From positions 1 through 16,256 of the forward strand of contig JAFXMP010000372.1 in the NCBI GenBank assembly GCA_017530275.1: DNA of 16,256 nt, written 5' to 3'. Each line of letters starts with the position of its first letter. Position 1 is the stretch's first letter. This DNA comes from Clostridia bacterium. Its GTDB lineage: Bacteria > Bacillota_A > Clostridia > Christensenellales > Aristaeellaceae. Both the position numbers and the translations under genes were made by a program. This document shows positions 1 through 7,241 of this stretch, piece after piece. The notes under the pieces were generated by a model. It searched no databases and was not told the DNA's origin. It saw only the letters and a list, made by a program, of their open reading frames with translations.

Positions 1-119
1 CGGATCAGGTTCGGGTTGATGCTGTATTCCTGCGCCAGTTCCCCGATTTCCTTTTCTCCCTGCAACACCTGCAGGACGACCTTGGCTTTGAATTCTGGAC
101 TGTAGTGCTGGTAATTCAT
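1..119 (-). CDS. IS3-family transposase OrfA, N-terminal part
   Basis: The first 39 codons are visible, starting at an ATG at 119-117. An AAGGAGAGG ribosome site stands just upstream on the minus strand. The peptide begins MNYQHYSPEFKAKVVLQVLQ and continues with a GEKEIGELAQEY segment and INPNLIR. This is the standard opening of the OrfA helix-turn-helix domain, which binds the element's terminal repeats; OrfB (DDE catalytic) is normally made by frameshifting downstream. The gene is cut by the window edge, so intactness cannot be judged. The family call is firm from the motif pattern; the subgroup (IS150- or IS2-like) is not resolved. Confidence 0.85.
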   Translation of the reverse strand, partial: MNYQHYSPEFKAKVVLQVLQGEKEIGELAQEYSINPNLI

Positions 120-195
120 GGTTTCCTCTCCTTCGTCTTTCATTCTACCATGTTCACCTTTTTTTCGCTACTGCTGGTCCAGTTCCACGGGGACA
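1..195 (-). mobile_element. IS3-family insertion sequence, one end (runs off left edge)
   Basis: The orfA start lies inside this segment. Read on the minus strand, a terminal sequence beginning TGTCCCCGTGGAACTGGACC starts at 195, and IS3-family ends characteristically begin with TG. Between the end and orfA are about 75 bases of leader, a usual layout for this family. The exact boundary is inferred from the TG rule. The other end and orfB lie outside the window, so neither the target duplication nor the subgroup can be established. Confidence 0.6.
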
Positions 196-394
196 TTATA
201 TCCAATCCCTCACCTACCATCTTCTGCACTGGAAGCAACCTTTTCACTTCAGCAAGCTTTTATTTGGAGAATCAGAGATCGGCCAAATAAGAATTACTTA
301 AAAACACATATAGGTGATTGGTATACACGGAGGAAAATACTATCCTAAAAGGAAACGAAAAAGGTATTTACGCTTCAAGCTGCTATGTTTTCAG

Positions 395-430
395 AAGATG
401 CAGATGGTCAATAGGCCGTCTGCATCTTTT
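395..430 (+). terminator. Rho-independent terminator-like hairpin
   Basis: A 12-pair stem joins 396-407 to 416-427, with one G-T pair, around an 8-base loop (408-415). A short T run follows (427-430). The T run is brief, so efficiency may be modest. No gene ends immediately upstream, so the transcript it would stop is unknown. Confidence 0.55.
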
Positions 431-432
431 CA

Positions 433-494
433 TTCGACATTTTTCAACGATATTCCTTATCAAATTTTTGGGAATGCCGTTGAAAGATGCCGAA
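433..494. repeat. 24-pair imperfect palindrome
   Basis: Positions 433-456 pair with 471-494 without bulges. Of the 24 positions 22 pair (two as G-T) and two are A-C mismatches; the loop is 14 bases (457-470). Neither side carries a T run, so it is not a normal terminator. It could be a MITE or REP-type repeat, or the core of a structured RNA. It sits 3 bases after the preceding terminator. Confidence 0.6.
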
Positions 495-598
495 AACGAA
501 GAAAACCGTCGAAAGGCTATATTTCCTCCCCCGATCATGGAAAGACAGCTTTAACCTTTACCTTCGACAAAAAAGTACATATTTCTCATATCCGCGGA

Positions 599-655
599 CC
601 TCCTGGTCATGTTGAACGCAATGATTCACTTCAACATGAGCAGGAGGCTTTTTTT
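599..655 (+). terminator. Strong rho-independent terminator
   Basis: Positions 599-616 pair with 630-647 (17 of 18 pairs, a single G-G mismatch at 606/640) around a 13-base loop. A run of seven T (649-655) follows. It isolates the HTH gene at 786 from transcription entering from the left. No coding region ends just before it. Confidence 0.8.
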
Positions 656-720
656 GTGCGAAATTTGTCATTTCTTATCGTTTCTAATTGTTACGAAAAT
701 TTAATAATTTTTTTGATTTT

Positions 721-744
721 AAAGGTGCAAGGATTTTGCACCTT
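721..744 (+). promoter_or_regulatory. Perfect 10-bp hairpin in the leader of the HTH gene
   Basis: AAAGGTGCAA (721-730) pairs exactly with TTGCACCTTT (735-744) across a GGAT tetraloop. It lies about 25 bases before the AGGAGGT ribosome site of the gene at 786. An imperfect T-rich run follows at 751-757, so it could act as an attenuator as well as a leader hairpin. A role in regulation is inference. Confidence 0.5.
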
Positions 745-785
745 TAAGATTTATGCTTTTTTCGTGGAAAGGAGGTGCGGGCTGA

Positions 786-1127
786 ATGCGTGCGGATGAA
801 AGACGAACCCGGCTGTGGCTGATCGTCTTTCGCCGCAGAGAAGTGACTGTGGCTGAACTGGCAGAAGAACTTCGCGTCAGTGTCAGAACGATCAAATACG
901 ATTTAGCCGATATGACGCACTTCTATCCCATTAACACAGTTCGCGGCAGATACGGTGGCTGTGTGAAACTCCAGGACTGTTTGCCTTCAACGAAAGGACC
1001 GCTGACAGATCAGCAGATTGATTTTTTAATCGATAAGTGGTCAGAAATGCAGGGAGAAGACGCCAGTACTATGGCAGGAATCATTTCTGTATTGACCCTC
1101 CCTTATCGAGTGCGGCCCCTTCAATAA
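786..1127 (+). CDS. Small HTH (DeoR/HTH_11-like) regulator of ICE type
   Basis: The 113-residue product is basic and begins MRADERRTRLW. A winged helix-turn-helix lies at about residues 14-45 (EVTVAELAEELRVSVRTIKYDL), followed by a short strand region with YPINTVRGRYGG. Single-domain HTH proteins of about this length, with an RGRYGG-type wing, are common in integrative elements of Clostridia and are presumed transcriptional regulators. No ligand-binding domain follows, and the length fits that group, so it is probably complete. The start is supported by AGGAGGT about 9 bases upstream. It may control the downstream recombination genes, although a 406-base gap separates it from the next one. 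What it binds is unknown. Confidence 0.75.
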   Translation: MRADERRTRLWLIVFRRREVTVAELAEELRVSVRTIKYDLADMTHFYPINTVRGRYGGCVKLQDCLPSTKGPLTDQQIDFLIDKWSEMQGEDASTMAGIISVLTLPYRVRPLQ

Positions 1128-1533
1128 CAGCTCCGTGAATCTTGAAAACTGCATATCGAATGCTTGCAGGAACGCTGATCACCCTGGCGGCGGAATGATT
1201 TCAGCATTGGCTTTATCCATTTCTGATATTCTTCCCGATTCCCTTGCTTGGCAGGCAAGGCAATCCAAGCCATGGCGAATGATAATGAGACTTCCTAACG
1301 ATAAAGGCCCTTCTCGAAAGAGGGAGACCCGACTGTGCGCGACAGCCTTTGGAAAGCATCGGTACGGTGGGGCTATGCTGCGGTGTGCCAGCCGCTGCCT
1401 GCAAGCATCCATGACAAGAAGCACCTGATGAACGCTAAAAAAATAATCGAAACTTTACATAAACCGCTGGCATCAGGCGTATCGCTTCGACGGTACGCCT
1501 GGTGCCAGCCTCAAAGACAGAAAGGAAATCATC
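1128..1533 (+). other. 406-base non-coding stretch with competing hairpins
   Basis: Frames open here on both strands, but none has a ribosome site plus a recognisable product. Two mutually exclusive 6-bp hairpins overlap: CCTTGC 1242-1247 with GCAAGG 1255-1260, and GCTTGG 1246-1251 with CCAAGC 1265-1270. The strong hairpin at 1466-1509 stands at the right end. The stretch may hold cis-acting sites of the element, such as a leader RNA or transfer/recombination sites, but nothing proves it. Confidence 0.45.
1466..1509 (+). promoter_or_regulatory. 19-pair RNA hairpin upstream of the 73-residue gene
   Basis: Positions 1466-1484 pair with 1491-1509 over 19 uninterrupted positions, 17 Watson-Crick and 2 G-U. 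The cap contains TTCG closed by a C-A pair. No T run follows, so it is not a simple terminator. It ends 24 bases before the ATG at 1534, shortly before the GAAAGGAAA ribosome site. Both imperfect positions are G-U pairs, not clashes, which points to selection at the RNA level. Confidence 0.6.
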
Positions 1534-1755
1534 ATGCAGAAACAACAGATTTCAAGTCAGACGAATGTGGAAGCTTTGGTGGATATCCGGGATGTGCGCG
1601 TCAATAAAGCGCTGCCCAGGGAGCAGCGTATTTCTGAATTTGTACGGCAGATCAAGAATCCTTACCTATTCAAATGTGGCCAGTTTACCGTTCATGTCGG
1701 ATTTACGGCCAATGGCGTTTCCCTGGAGGATTGTATTGCCGGACTGCTGCACTGA
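1534..1755 (+). CDS. Small ICE-associated protein (DUF6870-like), unknown function
   Basis: The 73-residue product begins MQKQQISSQTNVEALVDIRD. It carries a conserved-looking core: LPREQRISEFVRQIKNPY, then FKCGQFTVHVGFTANGVSLEDCI. From memory this resembles the DUF6870-type proteins carried by integrative elements of Lachnospiraceae and relatives; that assignment is by pattern only. The start is supported by AAAGGAA a few bases upstream. It precedes the three recombinases in the same direction, 119 bases before the first. The small size and position would also suit an accessory recombination factor, but this is speculation. One Cys lies in the FKCG turn and another in EDCI; there is no membrane segment. 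Confidence 0.7.
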   Translation: MQKQQISSQTNVEALVDIRDVRVNKALPREQRISEFVRQIKNPYLFKCGQFTVHVGFTANGVSLEDCIAGLLH

Positions 1756-1794
1756 ATCCGCATCCTTGCACACAATTCATTTTGCTGTTACCAT

Positions 1795-1841
1795 AGGAGC
1801 CGGAAAAGGGATGGAACGCAGCAAGCGGCTCCTTTTGCTGC
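1795..1841 (+). promoter_or_regulatory. Two mutually exclusive hairpins before recombinase 1 (possible attenuator)
   Basis: AGGAGCCG (1795-1802) pairs perfectly with CGGCTCCT (1826-1833), followed by TTTT, a terminator-like arrangement. A second perfect hairpin pairs GCAGCAA (1818-1824) with TTGCTGC (1835-1841) and would loop out the right arm of the first. Both cannot form together. The recombinase ribosome site (AAAGGAG) follows about 20 bases later. This arrangement suits attenuation between the 73-residue gene and the recombinases; function is inferred. Confidence 0.5.
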
Positions 1842-1874
1842 ACGGTTATTCCGTAAGAAAGGAGCGCCATTGGC

Positions 1875-3488
1875 ATGGAAATTTACAAGGCAATCAAGTA
1901 CATTCGGCTCTCCTACACGGAGGACAAAACCGTGGAGAGCGACAGCGTGGGCAACCAGCGCCGGATGATCGACGATTTCATCGCCAAACACCCGGAGATC
2001 GAAGCGGTTGCCGAAAAAATCGACGACGGATACAGCGGCGTCCTGTTTGACCGTCCCGCGTTTACGGAAATGATCGAGATGGTCAAACGTGGCGAAGCCA
2101 ACTGTATCATCGTAAAAGACCTGTCCCGCCTGGGACGCGAATCTATTGAAACGGGCCGGTACATTCGCCGGTTCTTCCCGGCGTACAATGTCCGGTTCAT
2201 CGCCATCAACGATCATTTTGACACCCTCCAGGAAGACGGGGACGATCTGACCGTTTCCGTGAAAAACATCATGAATGAGGCGTATAGCCGGGATATATCC
2301 ATCAAAACCCGCAGCGCCTTGGAGGCCAAACGGAAAAATGGCGATTATGTGGGCGCTTTCCCCATATACGGTTATATCAAAACGGGACATCAGCACAAGA
2401 AATTGGAGATCGACCCTTTTGCCGCCAATGTGGTCAAAGAGATTTTTCGCAAGCGGCTGGAAGGATACAGCGCCCTTCATATCGCGGAGGAACTGAATCA
2501 GATGGGCGTGCTGTCTCCCATGGCCTATAAGAAAGCGGAAGGCCAACCCTATGCCAAGGGTGGATACGGAGATCAGAAAGACTGCAAATGGTCGGCCACC
2601 ACGGTGCTGCGCATTTTACAGGATGAAACCTATACCGGCACCCTGGTTCAGGGCCGGGAATCCACGCCGCATTTCAAAATTAAAGTCCGGCAGGCTAAGC
2701 CCTCCTCTGAATGGCTGCGAGTAGAAAACGCCCACGAGGCCATTGTCAGCTGCCATGACTTTGATTTGGTGCAGCGGCTGAAAAATATAGATACCCGTAC
2801 TTCCCCCAAATCAGATGCCGCCTATATTTTTTCCGGCGTCCTGATCTGCGGCTGCTGCGGCGGGAAAATGACGCGGAAAACCGTCCGATACAAAGGAGAA
2901 GAATACTTCTATTATTGCCGCACCGGAAAGAAGAACGGATGCGACGCGGGCACCATGATCAAAGAAGCCGATTTGATTCACTGCGTGCAGGAGAGCCTGC
3001 GGGGACAGATTGAAAACGTCGCTTCCCTGGAAGATGTACTGACCAGCTTCAGCCAGGAACGCATCAATCAGGCGCTGATCCATGAATATCAGGAGCATAT
3101 CGAACAATGCAGCCGTCAGTTGGAAGAAATCAATCGATATAAAATGGGCTTGTATGAAAACCTGGTCAACGGCTGCCTGAGCAAAGAAGATTATCTTACC
3201 TATAAAAAACAGTACACGGAGAAGTACGATCTCCTGAAAAAAGCCATTGCTCAATGGGAGGAAAAAATCAGAGCGGTGGCGGAGAACCAGGGCGACAGAA
3301 ACCGCTGGATCAGCCATTTTCTCCAATTCGCGGAAATGGAAACCATTGGCCGGCGGGTGGTCGTGCAGCTGATTCAGTACATCAAAGTAATCAGCAAACA
3401 AGAAATTCACATTGAGTTCCGATACAAGGATGAATATAGAAAAGCGGCGGCGTTTGCCGAACAGCTGATGAGAAGGGAGGCCGTTTGA
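1875..3488 (+). CDS. Large serine recombinase 1 of a triplet
   Basis: This 537-residue site-specific DNA recombinase has the large-serine-integrase layout. The resolvase-type catalytic domain (about 1-150) has the nucleophile Ser13 in YIRLS and the conserved arginines in LSRLGR (85 and 88). The Recombinase DNA-binding domain spans about 165-300. A zinc ribbon has Cys325, Cys328, Cys348 and Cys356. A Glu/Lys/Gln-rich coiled coil spans about 395-475, and a short C-terminal domain follows. Length is normal. The ATG is preceded by AAAGGAG. It is the first of three recombinase genes; the next starts one base after its stop. All visible catalytic residues are present, so it should be active. It is expected to join att sites during excision and integration of the element. 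Confidence 0.92.
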   Translation: MEIYKAIKYIRLSYTEDKTVESDSVGNQRRMIDDFIAKHPEIEAVAEKIDDGYSGVLFDRPAFTEMIEMVKRGEANCIIVKDLSRLGRESIETGRYIRRFFPAYNVRFIAINDHFDTLQEDGDDLTVSVKNIMNEAYSRDISIKTRSALEAKRKNGDYVGAFPIYGYIKTGHQHKKLEIDPFAANVVKEIFRKRLEGYSALHIAEELNQMGVLSPMAYKKAEGQPYAKGGYGDQKDCKWSATTVLRILQDETYTGTLVQGRESTPHFKIKVRQAKPSSEWLRVENAHEAIVSCHDFDLVQRLKNIDTRTSPKSDAAYIFSGVLICGCCGGKMTRKTVRYKGEEYFYYCRTGKKNGCDAGTMIKEADLIHCVQESLRGQIENVASLEDVLTSFSQERINQALIHEYQEHIEQCSRQLEEINRYKMGLYENLVNGCLSKEDYLTYKKQYTEKYDLLKKAIAQWEEKIRAVAENQGDRNRWISHFLQFAEMETIGRRVVVQLIQYIKVISKQEIHIEFRYKDEYRKAAAFAEQLMRREAV

Positions 3489-3489
3489 T

Positions 3490-5130
3490 ATGGCGAGAAA
3501 AAGCAGAAAAAATGTTTTAATTGAAACACCTATGAAGGCGTCGGTTTTTATCCGCACTGCCGTTTATCTGCGTTTATCTGTGGAGGACAACAATAACCGC
3601 GGCAACTCCCTGGAGAATCAGCAGCTGATCATTCAGGATTATTTGGCGGACAAGCCGGAATTCAAGATCATCGGCACCTATACTGATAACGGCTTATCCG
3701 GCCTAAACTATAACAGGCCCGGTTTTCAGCGGATGCTGGAAGAAATCGAGGCAGGACGCATTGACTGCGTGATCGTGAAAGACCTGTCCCGCCTGGGCCG
3801 CAATTTTATCGACACCGGCTATTATATCGAGCAATACTTCGTGACCCGGAATATCCGGTTCATTGCCGTCACCGACCAATTTGATTCCTCCTGCGCTGAC
3901 CAGCTTCACGGCGGTATTATGCTGCCGCTGAAAAACATGATCAACGAAGCCTACGCGCTGGACATCGGCAGGAAGATCAAAGCCCAGGCTCACCAAGCCA
4001 TGCTGGACGGTGAGTTTGTGGGGGCTCGCGCGCCATATGGATATATGAAAGACCCGAAGAACTGCCACAAACTGATTGTGGACGAAGGGGCCGCGCCGGT
4101 GGTGCGCCAGATTTTCCAATGGGCTTATGAGAAAATGGGGCTTAATCAAATCGTCCTTCGCCTGAACGAAGCGGGCGTCGTCACCCCCAACATCTATAAG
4201 CAGGAACATGGGTATGAGGGGAAGCGGTACAAAACCGGCAGTGAGAAATGGCAGACCCGCACGGTGGCCATGATCCTGCGAAATCGGACCTATACCGGCG
4301 ACCTGGTTCAGGGAAAGTCCAAAACGGTGGATCATCAGCAAATGCCCGCCAGCCCGGTGGATTACATCATCGTCCGCGACACGCATCCCGCCCTGGTCAG
4401 CCGGGAAGTATTTGACGCGGTACAGGCATACCGGCAGCAGGTAGCTGGGAAATACACTGATAAAACACCAATACCCTATACGCCGAATGCCTTTCAAGGG
4501 AAAATCTTCTGCGGCCATTGTGGGAAATCCCTTCACCGTCAGCGCAGCCACAGAAGCAAAGGCGACGATATTTACCTGTTCCATTGTCTGAGCAACACCC
4601 GTGTGGCAAAAGGAACCTGCGAAGGTGTCTATATCACGGAAAAAGAGCTGAACGAATCTCTGACGGTGATCGTTGAAAAAGAGTTGGATACGGTGGTCGG
4701 CCATTCCATTCCCATGATGCAGCAGGAAAAACAATATACGCAGCAGCGGGCGGCAATTCTGAGTCAAATCTCCGAAAAAAGAAAAGCGGTGGAAAAAGAT
4801 CGCGGCCTGATTCAGGGTTTGTATGAAGATATGGTGGAAGGGCTGATCAGCCGGGAAGAATACCTGAGCCTGAAAGCGGATATGGAGGAACATACGCAGG
4901 CGCTTTCCCAAAGTATCGCGGCTCTGGAGAAAGAAAAAGCGAACGCAGATAGAGCTTGGCAACGGCAAAAAGCCATGGAAAGCCAGGCTGCCCAGTTGAC
5001 AGAAAAACATACACTGACGGCAGATTTGATTGGCGGCCTGTTCACCCGCATCGAGGTATTCCACGATCATCATTTCCATATCGCGTTCAGCTTTCAGGAT
5101 GAACTGATCCGGGAGGCTGCTCATGGATAA
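3490..5130 (+). CDS. Large serine recombinase 2 of a triplet
   Basis: This 546-residue recombinase has the same architecture as its neighbours plus an extra N-terminal extension of about 17 basic residues. The nucleophile is Ser30 (YLRLS) and the conserved arginines are in LSRLGR (101 and 104). The Recombinase domain spans about 185-315. The zinc ribbon uses Cys341, Cys344, Cys366 and Cys377. A coiled coil covers about 395-500, and a C-terminal segment resembles the one in TnpX-type enzymes. AAGGGAGG lies 9 bases before the ATG and overlaps the end of recombinase 1, so translation is probably coupled. No damage is visible. Within a triplet, members may divide the work between att-site partners, but the division of labour cannot be read from sequence. 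Confidence 0.92.
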   Translation: MARKSRKNVLIETPMKASVFIRTAVYLRLSVEDNNNRGNSLENQQLIIQDYLADKPEFKIIGTYTDNGLSGLNYNRPGFQRMLEEIEAGRIDCVIVKDLSRLGRNFIDTGYYIEQYFVTRNIRFIAVTDQFDSSCADQLHGGIMLPLKNMINEAYALDIGRKIKAQAHQAMLDGEFVGARAPYGYMKDPKNCHKLIVDEGAAPVVRQIFQWAYEKMGLNQIVLRLNEAGVVTPNIYKQEHGYEGKRYKTGSEKWQTRTVAMILRNRTYTGDLVQGKSKTVDHQQMPASPVDYIIVRDTHPALVSREVFDAVQAYRQQVAGKYTDKTPIPYTPNAFQGKIFCGHCGKSLHRQRSHRSKGDDIYLFHCLSNTRVAKGTCEGVYITEKELNESLTVIVEKELDTVVGHSIPMMQQEKQYTQQRAAILSQISEKRKAVEKDRGLIQGLYEDMVEGLISREEYLSLKADMEEHTQALSQSIAALEKEKANADRAWQRQKAMESQAAQLTEKHTLTADLIGGLFTRIEVFHDHHFHIAFSFQDELIREAAHG

Positions 5131-6664
5131 ATATAGGATTGCCCTGTATATTCGCCTTTCCATAGAAGATTCCAAGTATGACAGCATGAGCATCGGCAAC
5201 CAGCAGTCCATCCTGCGGGAAAAGGCCATGACACTGCCGGAATGGGATCAGGCTGAAATCCGGGAGTTTATCGATAATGGGCACACAGGCACCAACTTTG
5301 AACGTCCCGCTATGCAGGAAATGCTGAAGTTGGTGCAGGAAGGAAAAATCAACTGCATCATTGTGAAAGACCTGTCCCGCTTCGGGCGCAGCAGCCTGGA
5401 AACAGGCTATTTCATCGAGCAGGTATTTCCCTTATTCCATGTCCGCTTTATTTCCATTTCCGATGATTACGATTCCGACAACTATAAGGGAACCACGGGA
5501 GGAATTGAGGTCGCATTCAAATATTTGATCAACGAGGCATATAGCCGGGATATGTCCATGAAAACCCGCAGCGCGAAGTATGCCAAAATGCGGCGGGGGG
5601 AATACCAGAGTGTGATATGTCCCTACGGCTATCAGAAAAGCGCCGATGGCAGGATGGAACCCAACCCGGAAACCGCACCGATCGTCAGGCAGATTTTCCA
5701 ATGGGCGGCGGATGGCTGCACCGCCGCAGAAATCAGCAGACGTTTATATACACAGCGCATTCCCACCCCAGGGGAATACCGCGTGAAAGCCAATGATTGG
5801 AAATACTCGGTTGATCGGATTTACGGGATTTGGTCAAGTTCTACTGTACTTCGTATCTTGGCGGATGAACGGTATATCGGCACCTATGTCATTGGTAGAT
5901 ACACAGTGAAGGAAATTGGCGGCAGCAGAGTACGGAAAAAGGATGAAAGCGAATGGTTCAAAATTCCCGATCATCACCCGCCCATTGTAGATGCGGACCT
6001 GTTCAACCGGACAAACGCATCCATACGAAAATATCATCTGCCTCAAAAGCAGCAGCATGATTACTTCCTGAAAGGCAAAATGTTCTGCGGCTACTGCGGA
6101 CACGCTCTTTCCCGAAAAAGAAGAGAGAATCACATCATTTACTATTGCCGTCATTCCCAGGGAATTGCCACGATGGCCTGTCGAGGGCTGGAGATGAAGG
6201 CGTCCGAATTGGAAGAAACCGTTCTTCAAAGTATAAAAACGCAAGTTTCTGTCATCAGCGGTCTTGACCTGAATTCAGACAAAATCCGGCTTTCCAGCAT
6301 GGAGCAGGCTGAACAAGAAAAAAAGCTGCTCTCCCTGAAAGACAGCAAACGGTTATTGTATGAACAATATATCAGAAAGGAGATCACGATGGAGGAGTAT
6401 CAGGCTGAAAAAACAGAGTTGGATTATTACCTCGAGATGGTCGAAAGCATTTTGGCCGGCATGAGAAAATCAACAGAAGAGCTTGTCGCTAAATATGATG
6501 AGGAAGCCCGGTTGAAAAAGCTGGCCCAAGCTGCAAGCACTTCGGAAGACTTGAACCAGGAATTAGCGGAGCGCACTGTCAGCAAAGTTCATGTTTTTCA
6601 TGATAACCGGATAGAAATCGAAACCACCCTCCAGGATGCTTTCGCTGATAGAAGCGGAGAGTAA
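5123..6664 (+). CDS. Large serine recombinase 3 of a triplet
   Basis: This 513-residue recombinase starts at an ATG inside the last codons of recombinase 2 (8-base overlap). GGGAGG lies just upstream, a classic coupled start. The nucleophile is Ser13 (YIRLS), and the conserved arginines are in LSRFGR (85 and 88). The Recombinase domain spans about 165-295. The zinc ribbon has Cys322, Cys325, Cys342 and Cys353, followed by a coiled coil at about 395-485. It is intact by inspection. It is the gene closest to the presumed right end of the element; recombinase genes commonly sit next to an att site. It converges on the broken tyrosine integrase. Confidence 0.92.
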   Translation: MDKYRIALYIRLSIEDSKYDSMSIGNQQSILREKAMTLPEWDQAEIREFIDNGHTGTNFERPAMQEMLKLVQEGKINCIIVKDLSRFGRSSLETGYFIEQVFPLFHVRFISISDDYDSDNYKGTTGGIEVAFKYLINEAYSRDMSMKTRSAKYAKMRRGEYQSVICPYGYQKSADGRMEPNPETAPIVRQIFQWAADGCTAAEISRRLYTQRIPTPGEYRVKANDWKYSVDRIYGIWSSSTVLRILADERYIGTYVIGRYTVKEIGGSRVRKKDESEWFKIPDHHPPIVDADLFNRTNASIRKYHLPQKQQHDYFLKGKMFCGYCGHALSRKRRENHIIYYCRHSQGIATMACRGLEMKASELEETVLQSIKTQVSVISGLDLNSDKIRLSSMEQAEQEKKLLSLKDSKRLLYEQYIRKEITMEEYQAEKTELDYYLEMVESILAGMRKSTEELVAKYDEEARLKKLAQAASTSEDLNQELAERTVSKVHVFHDNRIEIETTLQDAFADRSGE

Positions 6665-6718
6665 TGTACCTTCAATAGTGTATCTATTCTCATGGTTTTA
6701 AGAAATTCGATTAAATAC

Positions 6719-7147
6719 TCATTTTTTTGTCGCTTGCTTGACATCGGGGTGACGGAGGTCATGGAATCTTATCACCCGCAATCCGCGACGTTTCAGAAAT
6801 TCGGGGAAAGCGGTTGTAATATACGAAGGGCTTGTCCTTACACCAAGCTGGTTCACACAGATGTAATCCAGATAGTCCGTACAGTACGCTTTTCCGCAAA
6901 GCCTCCGCAGTTCTTTCTGTTCGGCTTGCTTCCGAAGGAGCAATTCTTTGAAAGCAGGCACCAGCGGCAGCGTCCTGAGACTGGATTTCGTCTTGGTTGT
7001 ATCAGAAGCAAGATCAATTTCCTGACCGTCTACCTCAACCGTGGTGACAGTATGGTTGACTGTCAGCGTATTTTCGTCGAAGTCGATGGCACTCCACCGC
7101 AAGCCAATGCACTCGCTGCGTCTCAGGCCATAGAACGCCGCTAATTT
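6719..7147 (-). pseudogene. Tyrosine integrase remnant (catalytic domain, both ends lost)
   Basis: The minus-strand frame reads KLAAFYGLRRSECIGLRW, then a long catalytic-domain segment, and ends in RFHDLRH followed by unrelated PDVKQATKK and a stop. The first catalytic Arg (GLRRSE) and the box II HDLRH are present. The C-terminal His/Trp and the nucleophilic Tyr are missing. The N-terminal arm-binding and core domains are also missing; three in-frame stops (TGA TAA TAG, 7159-7151) sit immediately upstream. Sequence similarity to a normal integrase stops abruptly at about 6748. The fragment resembles integrases of Tn916-like ICEs and phages. It is probably the interrupted target of the serine-recombinase element or debris of an older one. 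No ribosome site precedes it. Confidence 0.82.
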
Positions 7148-7241
7148 TATCTATTATCACCTTTGTATAAACTCCTGCTTGAAATCCACCTCCGCCACAG
7201 ACGGCGCCTTCGCAGTCTTTCGGATCTTTCCGCTGCTGGTT

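Larger units (their letters stand above)
196..785. other. Gene-free, AT-rich stretch with four hairpins
   Basis: No open frame here has a convincing ribosome site together with a recognisable protein. Frames that open around 314-318 run straight through the two terminator hairpins and are not believable genes. The stretch contains a terminator at 396-430, a long imperfect palindrome at 433-494, a strong terminator at 599-655 and a perfect 10-bp hairpin at 721-744. The last three are described separately. The DNA is clearly more AT-rich than the recombinase genes to the right. Confidence 0.6.

Noticed and set aside
314..799. Long plus-strand frame (161 codons) across the left non-coding stretch
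   Set aside because: It runs through two terminator hairpins and the HTH ribosome site, and its product resembles nothing I recognise.
1141..1160. CTTGAAAACTGCATA-like word reminiscent of rRNA spacer sequence
   Set aside because: No 16S, 23S or tRNA sequence is near; a short word is not evidence.
1135..1428. Plus-strand frame (GTG start) between the two small ICE genes
   Set aside because: No ribosome site; product has no domain pattern, and the stretch contains competing hairpins.
3703..5229. 508-codon minus-strand frame opposite recombinases 2 and 3
   Set aside because: It is an antisense shadow of clearly conserved recombinase genes; no own start signal.
6674..6688. AATAG/CTATT small palindrome after recombinase 3 as an att core
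   Set aside because: Arms are only 5 bp and no second copy was found in the window.
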